From positions 1 to 64,000 of the forward strand of contig DATHYT010000090.1 in NCBI GenBank assembly GCA_035459025.1: DNA of 64,000 nt. The letters are read 5' to 3'. Shown in pieces: positions 59,041 to 64,000 of the stretch. The position numbers and the translations under genes are program-made. Below the pieces are notes generated by a model. It saw only the letters and a list, made by a program, of their open reading frames with translations. It had not been told where the DNA came from and searched no databases. Every line of letters starts with the position of its first letter. Position 1 is the stretch's first letter. Source of the stretch: JAABQT01 sp035459025. Its GTDB lineage: Bacteria; Pseudomonadota; Gammaproteobacteria; Burkholderiales; SG8-39.

Positions 59041-60753
59041 ATGGACCGAATCAAGGGAGTGGAGTTGAGCGGCGCCCAGATCGTGGTGCGTTGCCTGCAG
59101 GAAGAAGGCGTCGAGTACGTATTCGGCTACCCGGGCGGGGCCGTGCTGTTCATCTACGACGAGCTCTTCAAGCAGGACAAGGTGCGCCATGTGCTGGTGC
59201 GCCACGAGCAGGGGGCGGCCCACGCGGCGGACGGCTACTCGCGCTCCTCGAAGAAAGTCGGCGTGTGCCTGGTGACGTCCGGCCCCGGCGTGACCAACGC
59301 GGTGACCGGCATCGCCACCGCCTACATGGACTCGATCCCGATGGTTGTGCTCACCGGTCAGGTGCCGACGCACGCCATCGGCCAGGACGCCTTCCAGGAG
59401 TGCGATGCGGTCGGCATCACGCGACCTTGCGTCAAGCACAACTTCCTGGTGAAGGACGTGAAGGACCTCGCCACCACCATCAAGAAGGCCTTCTACCTCG
59501 CGCAAAGCGGGCGGCCCGGCCCGGTGCTGGTGGATATCCCGAAGGACGTCACGACGCAACTGTGCGAGTTCCAGTACCCGGACGTCGTGGCAATGCGTTC
59601 GTACAACCCGGTGAAGAAGGGCCACGCCGGGCAGATCAAGAAGGCGGTGCAGCTGCTGCTCGAGTCCGAGCGGCCGATGGTGTACACGGGCGGCGGCGTC
59701 GTCCTTTCGAACGCCGCGCCGCAGTTGCGCGCGCTGGTCCAGCAGCTCGGCCTGCCGTGCACCAACACGCTCATGGGCCTGGGCGCCTACCCTGGCACCG
59801 ACCGCCAGTTCCTGGGCATGCTGGGCATGCATGGAACGTATCAGGCCAACATGGCGATGCAGCACTGCGACGTGCTGCTGGCGATCGGCGCGCGCTTCGA
59901 CGACCGCGTGATCGGCAACCCGGCGCACTTCGCGCAGAACCCCCGCAAGATCATCCACATCGACGTCGACCCGTCGTCCATCTCCAAGCGGGTCAGGGTC
60001 GACGTGCCGATCGTCGGCAACATCCCCGACGTGCTGGACGACGTGCTCAAGCTGCTGAAGGACCACAAGCCCCTTGCCATCGAGCCGTGGTGGAAGCAGA
60101 TCGAGGCCTGGCGCGCGCGCGACTGCCTGCGCTTCGACCGCACTTCGAAGATCATCAAGCCGCAATTCGTGCTGGAGAAGCTCTACGAGGTGACGGGCGG
60201 CGAGGCCATCGTCACCTCGGACGTCGGCCAGCACCAGATGTGGGCGGCACAGTTCTACAAGTTCGACCGGCCGCGGCAATGGATCAACTCCGGCGGCCTC
60301 GGCACGATGGGCTTTGGCCTCCCGGCGGCGATGGGCGCGCAGCTCGCCAACCCCGGTGCCACGGTGGCCTGCGTCACCGGCGAGTCCTCGATCCAGATGT
60401 GCCTGCAGGAGCTCTCCACCTGCAAGCAGTACCGGCTGCCGATCAAGATCGTCAACCTCAACAACAGATACATGGGCATGGTGCGCCAGTGGCAACAGTT
60501 CTTCCACGGCAACCGCTATTCCGAGTCCTACATGGACGCGCTGCCCGACTTCGTCAAGCTCGCCGAGGGCTACGGCCACCGCGGCGTGCTGATCGAGAAA
60601 CCCGCCGATGTCGAGCCGGCGCTGCGCGACGCCTTCAAGCGCAAGGACGAGCTGGTGTTCCTGGACTTCCTCACCGACCAGGCCGAGAACGTCTATCCGA
60701 TGGTGCCGGGCGGCAAGGGCATCACGGAAATGATCCTGTCCGAAGAGCTTTGA
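59041..60753 (+). CDS. ilvB: Acetolactate synthase large subunit
   Basis: A 570-residue ThDP/FAD enzyme making acetolactate and acetohydroxybutyrate for branched-chain amino acids. Seen are FGYPGGAVLFIYDEL, HEQGAAHAADGYSR, GPGVTNAVTGIATAYMDSIP, IGARFDDRV and the ThDP site GESSIQMCLQELST with NNRYMGMVRQW. The ATG at 59041 is preferred; an in-frame ATG at 58993 would add 16 residues. A TTGACC at 58984 may be its -35. The stop overlaps the ilvH start (TGATG). Confidence 0.96.
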   Translation: MDRIKGVELSGAQIVVRCLQEEGVEYVFGYPGGAVLFIYDELFKQDKVRHVLVRHEQGAAHAADGYSRSSKKVGVCLVTSGPGVTNAVTGIATAYMDSIPMVVLTGQVPTHAIGQDAFQECDAVGITRPCVKHNFLVKDVKDLATTIKKAFYLAQSGRPGPVLVDIPKDVTTQLCEFQYPDVVAMRSYNPVKKGHAGQIKKAVQLLLESERPMVYTGGGVVLSNAAPQLRALVQQLGLPCTNTLMGLGAYPGTDRQFLGMLGMHGTYQANMAMQHCDVLLAIGARFDDRVIGNPAHFAQNPRKIIHIDVDPSSISKRVRVDVPIVGNIPDVLDDVLKLLKDHKPLAIEPWWKQIEAWRARDCLRFDRTSKIIKPQFVLEKLYEVTGGEAIVTSDVGQHQMWAAQFYKFDRPRQWINSGGLGTMGFGLPAAMGAQLANPGATVACVTGESSIQMCLQELSTCKQYRLPIKIVNLNNRYMGMVRQWQQFFHGNRYSESYMDALPDFVKLAEGYGHRGVLIEKPADVEPALRDAFKRKDELVFLDFLTDQAENVYPMVPGGKGITEMILSEEL

Positions 60754-61244
60754 TGCGTCACATCATCTCGATCCTGGTCGAGAACGAGGCCGGGGCGCTG
60801 TCGCGCATCTCCAACATGTTCTCGGCGCGCGGCTACAACATCGAGTCGCTGACCGTGGCGCCGACCGAGGACGCCTCCATGTCGCGCATGACCGTGGTGA
60901 CCGTGGGCTCGGAGGACGTCATCGAGCAGATCACCAAGCAGCTGAACAAGCTCGTCGAAGTGGTCAAGGTGGTGGACCTGTCGGAAGCCGAGCACATCGA
61001 GCGCGAGATGATGCTGATCAAGGTGCGCGCTGGCGCCAAGGAGCGCGAGGACATGAAGCGCATGGCGGATATCTTCCGCGGCCGCATCATCGACGTCTCC
61101 GACAATACCTACACCATCGAGCTGACCGGCGAGGGCCGCAAGCTCGACGCGTTCATCCAGGCGCTCGACCAGGGCGCGATCATCGAGACCGTGCGCACCG
61201 GCGCGAGCGGCATCGGCCGCGGCAACCGCGTCCTGCGCGTGTAA
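60753..61244 (+). CDS. ilvH: Acetolactate synthase small (regulatory) subunit
   Basis: A 163-residue subunit with an N-terminal ACT domain (HIISILVENEAGALSRISNMFSARGYNIESLTV), where valine feedback binds, and the C-terminal regulatory domain (MMLIKVRAGAKEREDMKRMADIFRGRIIDVS). It stabilises and activates IlvB. It is joined to ilvB by a one-base overlap and followed by a 60-bp gap before ilvC. Confidence 0.96.
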   Translation: MRHIISILVENEAGALSRISNMFSARGYNIESLTVAPTEDASMSRMTVVTVGSEDVIEQITKQLNKLVEVVKVVDLSEAEHIEREMMLIKVRAGAKEREDMKRMADIFRGRIIDVSDNTYTIELTGEGRKLDAFIQALDQGAIIETVRTGASGIGRGNRVLRV

Positions 61245-61260
61245 CTGCAAGCAAGACATG

Positions 61261-61284
61261 GAAATGGGGACCGTCCCCGTTTTC
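61261..61284. repeat. Small inverted repeat between ilvH and ilvC
   Basis: GGGGAC-C-GTCCCC (61266-61278) is a perfect 6-bp inverted repeat with one central base, flanked by GAAA on the left and TTTTC on the right so that the pairing extends outward. It resembles the short dispersed GGGGAC-GTCCCC palindromes I recall from intergenic gaps of proteobacterial genomes. Only one copy was noticed in this window. It could also act as a processing hairpin between ilvH and ilvC. Confidence 0.55.
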
Positions 61285-61304
61285 TGAAACCCCGGGGGAA
61301 ATGC

Positions 61305-62321
61305 ATGAAGGTCTATTACGACAAGGACGCCGACCTCTCGCTCGTCAAGGGCAAGAAGGTCACCATCATCGGCTACGGCTCGCAGGGTCACGCGCACGCG
61401 TTGAACCTCCAGGAATCGGGCGTCAAGGTGACCGTCGGCCTGAGAAAGGGCGGCGCGTCCTGGGACAAGGCGAAGAAAGGCGGCGTCAAGGTCGCGGAGC
61501 TCGGCGAGGCGATCAAGGGCGCCGACATCGTCATGATCCTGCTGCCCGACGAGCACCACGCCCAGATCTACAGGGACTACGTCGAGCCGAACATCAAGAA
61601 GGGCGCGTCGCTTGCCTTCGCGCACGGCTTCAACATCCACTACGGCCTGATCCAGCCGCGCGCCGACCTCGACGTGTGGATGGTGGCGCCGAAGGCCCCC
61701 GGGCACACGGTGCGCTCCACCTATGCGGCGGGCGGCGGCGTGCCGATGCTGATCGCCGTGCACCGCAATCCCTCGAAGAAGGCGCGCGAGTTCGCGCTCT
61801 CGTACGCCGCGGCGATCGGCGGCGGCAAGGCCGGCATCATCGAGACCAGCTTCAAGGAGGAGACCGAGACCGATCTCTTCGGCGAGCAGGCGGTGCTGTG
61901 CGGCGGCTGCGTCGAGCTGGTCAAGGCCGGCTTCGACACGCTGGTGGACGCCGGCTACGCGCCCGAGATGGCGTACTTCGAGTGCCTGCACGAGCTCAAG
62001 CTGATCGTCGACCTGATGTACGAGGGCGGCATCGGCACCATGAACTACTCGATCTCCAACAATGCCGAGTACGGCGAATACGTGAGCGGCCCGAAAGTGA
62101 TCGATGCGGGCACGCGGGCGCGCATGAAGGAGATCCTCGGGCGCATCCAGACCGGCGAGTACGCGAAGGAATTCGTGCTGGAGAACCGCGCCGGCGCGCC
62201 GGAGCTCCTCAGCCGCCGGCGCATGACCGCGGAGCTGCCGATCGAGAAGGTTGGCGCGCGGCTGCGCGAGATGATGCCCTGGATCAAGAAGAACCGCCTG
62301 GTCGACACGTCGAAGAACTGA
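61305..62321 (+). CDS. ilvC: Ketol-acid reductoisomerase (class I)
   Basis: A 338-residue enzyme of the short class I type. The NADPH-binding loop is IIGYGSQGHAHALNLQESG, and the catalytic acid-rich knot domain includes GIIETSFKEETETDLFGEQAV and YFECLHELKLIVDLMYEGG. It converts acetolactate to dihydroxyisovalerate. GGGGGAAA lies before the ATG. It is followed 3 bp later by psd, the usual Burkholderiales order. Confidence 0.97.
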   Translation: MKVYYDKDADLSLVKGKKVTIIGYGSQGHAHALNLQESGVKVTVGLRKGGASWDKAKKGGVKVAELGEAIKGADIVMILLPDEHHAQIYRDYVEPNIKKGASLAFAHGFNIHYGLIQPRADLDVWMVAPKAPGHTVRSTYAAGGGVPMLIAVHRNPSKKAREFALSYAAAIGGGKAGIIETSFKEETETDLFGEQAVLCGGCVELVKAGFDTLVDAGYAPEMAYFECLHELKLIVDLMYEGGIGTMNYSISNNAEYGEYVSGPKVIDAGTRARMKEILGRIQTGEYAKEFVLENRAGAPELLSRRRMTAELPIEKVGARLREMMPWIKKNRLVDTSKN

Positions 62322-62324
62322 GGA

Positions 62325-62981
62325 GTGAAGCCACCGTACCCGCATCCCCTCATCGCGCGCGAGGGCTGGCCGTTCCTCGGCGCGGCGGTGGCGGCTGCGC
62401 TGCTCATCTGGATCTTCGCGGGCGGGTGGTGGTCGGTGCCGGTCTGGCTGGCCGCGCTGTTCGTGCTGCAGTTCTTCCGCGATCCCGCGCGCGAGGTGCC
62501 CGATGACCCGCGTGCCGTGGTCGCGCCTGCCGACGGGCGCGTGGTCGCCGTCGAGAAAGCGCGCGACCCCTGGCTCGAGCGCGACGCGCTCAAGATCAGC
62601 GTGTTCATGAACGTGTTCAACGTGCACTCCAACCGCGCGCCGGTGGACGGCGCGGTACGCCAGGTCTGGTACCACGCGGGAAGCTTCGTCAACGCCGCGC
62701 TCGACAAGGCCTCGGTCGAGAACGAGCGCAACGCGCTCTGGCTGCGCACGGCAGACGGGGCCGACGTGACCTGCGTGCAGATCGCCGGCCTCGTCGCGCG
62801 GCGCATCCTGTGCTACGTCGGCGCCGGCGCCGAGCTGCAGCGCGGGCAGCGCTTCGGCTTCATTCGTTTCGGCTCGCGCGTCGACGTATACCTGCCTCTC
62901 GAAGCGCAGGCGGTGGCGGCGATCGGCGACAAGGTATACGCTGCCGAAACCGTACTGGCGAAGCTCGCCGGGCATGCCTGA
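62325..62981 (+). CDS. psd: Phosphatidylserine decarboxylase (short form)
   Basis: A 218-residue proenzyme of the short Psd type. An N-terminal hydrophobic segment (FLGAAVAAALLIWIFAGGWW) anchors it to the inner membrane. Self-cleavage occurs at Gly-Ser in FIRFGSRVDVYLP; Ser184 becomes the pyruvoyl group. VFMNVFNVHSNRAPVDG carries the other conserved residues. It makes phosphatidylethanolamine from the product of PssA, encoded next with an 8-bp overlap. The start is GTG at 62325; AGGAG abuts it directly, so translation probably depends on coupling to ilvC. Confidence 0.94.
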   Translation: MKPPYPHPLIAREGWPFLGAAVAAALLIWIFAGGWWSVPVWLAALFVLQFFRDPAREVPDDPRAVVAPADGRVVAVEKARDPWLERDALKISVFMNVFNVHSNRAPVDGAVRQVWYHAGSFVNAALDKASVENERNALWLRTADGADVTCVQIAGLVARRILCYVGAGAELQRGQRFGFIRFGSRVDVYLPLEAQAVAAIGDKVYAAETVLAKLAGHA

Positions 62982-63759
62982 TCCGAAGGAGCCGCAGCGC
63001 CAAGATTACCTGCCGGGCCTGGTGCCGCCGCGCGGCGGCGCGCTGCGCCGGCGCGGCATCTACCTGCTGCCGAATCTGTTCACTACGGCAGCATTGTTCG
63101 CAGGGTTCTACGCCATCGTGCAGGCGATGAACGGGCGATTCGGCGAGTCCGCGATCGCCATCTTCATCGCCGGGCTGCTCGACGGCCTCGACGGGCGCGT
63201 CGCGCGCCTGACGCGTACGCAAAGCGAGTTCGGCGCCGAATACGACAGCCTCTCGGACATGGTGTCTTTCGGCGCCGCGCCGGCACTCGTGCTCTACGAG
63301 TGGGCGCTGAAGGACCTCGGGCGCTTCGGCTGGATCGCGGCGTTCGTCTACTGCGCGGGCGCGGCGCTGCGCCTCGCGCGCTTCAACGTCATGATCGATG
63401 TCGTCGACAAGCGCTACTTCCAGGGTCTGCCGAGCCCGGCGGCCGCGGCGCTCGTCGCCGGCTTCGTCTGGCTCGCGCACGACAACAAGATTCCGCTCAC
63501 CGAGTACGGCCTGCAGTGGGTGGCGGCGTGCGTCGCGCTGTATGGCGGTCTCACCATGGTCTCGAACGTCCCGTTCTACAGCTTCAAGGACGTCAACTTC
63601 AGGAAGAGCGTGCCGTTCTGGGCCATGCTGCTCATCGTGCTGGGCTTCGTGCTGGTGTCGTCGGACCCGCCGATCGTGCTCTTTCTGCTGTTTTGCGCCT
63701 ACGGCCTGTCCGGCTACGTCATGTGGGCGCTCGGCAAGCGACCTCGGCCGCGTCCTTGA
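62974..63759 (+). CDS. pssA: CDP-diacylglycerol-serine O-phosphatidyltransferase
   Basis: A 261-residue membrane protein with about seven to eight helices. The CDP-alcohol phosphotransferase signature D-G-x2-A-R-x8-G-x3-D-x3-D starts at LDGRVARLTRTQSEFG and ends at AEYDSLSD. GIYLLPNLFTTAALFAGFYAI is the typical first helix. It makes phosphatidylserine from CDP-diacylglycerol and serine, feeding Psd. Confidence 0.95.
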   Translation: MPDPKEPQRQDYLPGLVPPRGGALRRRGIYLLPNLFTTAALFAGFYAIVQAMNGRFGESAIAIFIAGLLDGLDGRVARLTRTQSEFGAEYDSLSDMVSFGAAPALVLYEWALKDLGRFGWIAAFVYCAGAALRLARFNVMIDVVDKRYFQGLPSPAAAALVAGFVWLAHDNKIPLTEYGLQWVAACVALYGGLTMVSNVPFYSFKDVNFRKSVPFWAMLLIVLGFVLVSSDPPIVLFLLFCAYGLSGYVMWALGKRPRPRP

Positions 63760-63785
63760 CGCCCGCGCGCGGCGCGGGCTATAGT
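63756..63785 (+). promoter_or_regulatory. Promoter of the leu leader/leuA with a palindromic spacer
   Basis: TTGACG (63756-63761) and TATAGT (63780-63785) are 18 bp apart, a good sigma-70 promoter overlapping the pssA stop. The spacer is almost entirely an 8-bp perfect inverted repeat (63761-63768 and 63772-63779, 3-base loop), a place where a repressor operator could lie. Transcription would begin at 63791-63793, at the leader ATG. Confidence 0.7.
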
Positions 63786-63792
63786 GCGCCGC

Positions 63793-63885
63793 ATGCATCA
63801 GGCCAAGATTCTCGGCACCGTCCTTTCGCTCGCGCTTCTCGCGCTGGGCGGCCTGCTGCTGCTGCGCCCCGCGCGCGCAAACTAA
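63793..63885 (+). CDS. Leucine-rich 30-residue leader peptide upstream of leuA
   Basis: A 30-codon frame beginning MHQAKILGTV and ending RPARAN. Ten of the 30 residues are leucine, including a run of four (residues 21-24). The predicted transcript starts at or within two bases of its ATG, so it would be translated as a leaderless message. Its position before leuA and leucine content suggest a control peptide whose translation senses leucyl-tRNA. It could alternatively be a tiny membrane protein, because residues 6-24 are hydrophobic. Confidence 0.6.
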   Translation: MHQAKILGTVLSLALLALGGLLLLRPARAN

Positions 63886-63927
63886 CAACCCCCAATTCGG
63901 CTGTACCCCTGACCGCCCACCCGGCGG
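63846..63927 (+). promoter_or_regulatory. Alternative RNA pairings between the leader peptide and leuA
   Basis: GGGCGG (63846-63851), just before the Leu run, can pair through its GGGCG with CGCCC (63865-63869), spanning the leucine codons, or in full with CCGCCC (63913-63918). The latter's CCGCC can instead pair with GGCGG (63923-63927). These are mutually exclusive helices, as in attenuators. No T-run follows, so control would act on translation or through Rho rather than a classic terminator. Confidence 0.4.
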
Positions 63928-63961
63928 CAAGGACCCATCGCATTCCCACGAGGAGCGGACC

Positions 63962-64000
63962 ATGAGCAAGGGCAAGTTGATCATCTTCGACACCACCATG
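63962..64000 (+). CDS. leuA: 2-isopropylmalate synthase, 3' truncated by the window
   Basis: The first 13 codons read MSKGKLIIFDTTM, matching the conserved N-terminus of LeuA (LIIFDTTLRDGEQ). The aspartate of FDTT is the first metal-site residue. GAGGAG at 63950-63955 precedes the ATG. It makes 2-isopropylmalate from acetyl-CoA and 2-oxoisovalerate, using the product line of ilvBHC upstream. The rest lies outside the window. Confidence 0.85.
   Translation, partial: MSKGKLIIFDTTM

Overview
The window is a densely packed, very GC-rich chromosome segment from a betaproteobacterium, most likely Burkholderiales-like. The evidence is the gene order holC-pepA / lptF-lptG / RDD-DUF3106-DUF3619-sigma factor / ilvB-ilvH-ilvC-psd-pssA-leuA, a Bug/TctC-type tripartite tricarboxylate transporter, and a type IV pilin behind a sigma-54 promoter. 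No tRNA, rRNA, insertion sequence, prophage or CRISPR array was seen. No gene-free stretch exceeds about 180 bp. Many genes overlap by 1-4 bases, so operons are tight.

Layout. (1) 1-4091: the end of one SPINDLY-type (GT41) glycosyltransferase, a small unknown protein, and a TPR-GT41 protein. (2) 4081-7992: a three-domain ACP / acyl-AMP ligase / PlsC acyltransferase fusion, divergent from a tandem cyclic-nucleotide-binding protein, with a perfect 14-bp palindrome between them. (3) 7970-24814: an oxalate and formate catabolic region. It holds an NAD-dependent formate dehydrogenase with fused gamma and beta subunits, formate-THF ligase, a TerC protein and a Na/Ca-exchanger-like protein, a TctCBA transporter, a Crp/Fnr-family regulator, oxalyl-CoA decarboxylase, formyl-CoA transferase, and a stand-alone formyltransferase domain like the N-terminus of 10-formyl-THF dehydrogenase. 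(4) 24939-36442: a signalling block of CHASE2-Ser/Thr kinase, PP2C phosphatase, FHA protein, CHASE2-nucleotide cyclase, metallo-beta-lactamase-fold phosphodiesterase, GAF-PilB-type ATPase and GAF-HD-GYP phosphodiesterase. (5) 36430-41103: a second complete TPR-GT41 protein, pilin pilA, and a multi-spanning GT-C-like protein with a TPR tail. (6) 41100-49976: a MacAB-like exporter, moaC, a BepA-like protease, chrB, two poorly characterised proteins and an MFS exporter. (7) 49973-64000: core genes valS, holC, pepA, lptFG, an ECF sigma operon, ilvBHC, psd, pssA, and a leucine-rich leader peptide before leuA, which is cut by the window end.

The most striking signal is in region 3. The palindrome TTGAC-N4-GTCAA occurs four times in 12 kb, once before each of the formate dehydrogenase, fhs, tctCBA and oxc-frc units. 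At all four sites a -10-like hexamer is centred exactly 33 bp from the palindrome centre, the geometry of a class II Crp/Fnr-activated promoter. The Crp/Fnr-family gene inside the region has an E-T-x-S-R recognition helix, which suits TTGA half-sites. It has no cysteine, so it is unlikely to be an oxygen-sensing FNR. This looks like one dedicated oxalate/formate regulon. It also links CoA-bound formyl groups to tetrahydrofolate through an enzyme whose role in such an operon I can only infer.
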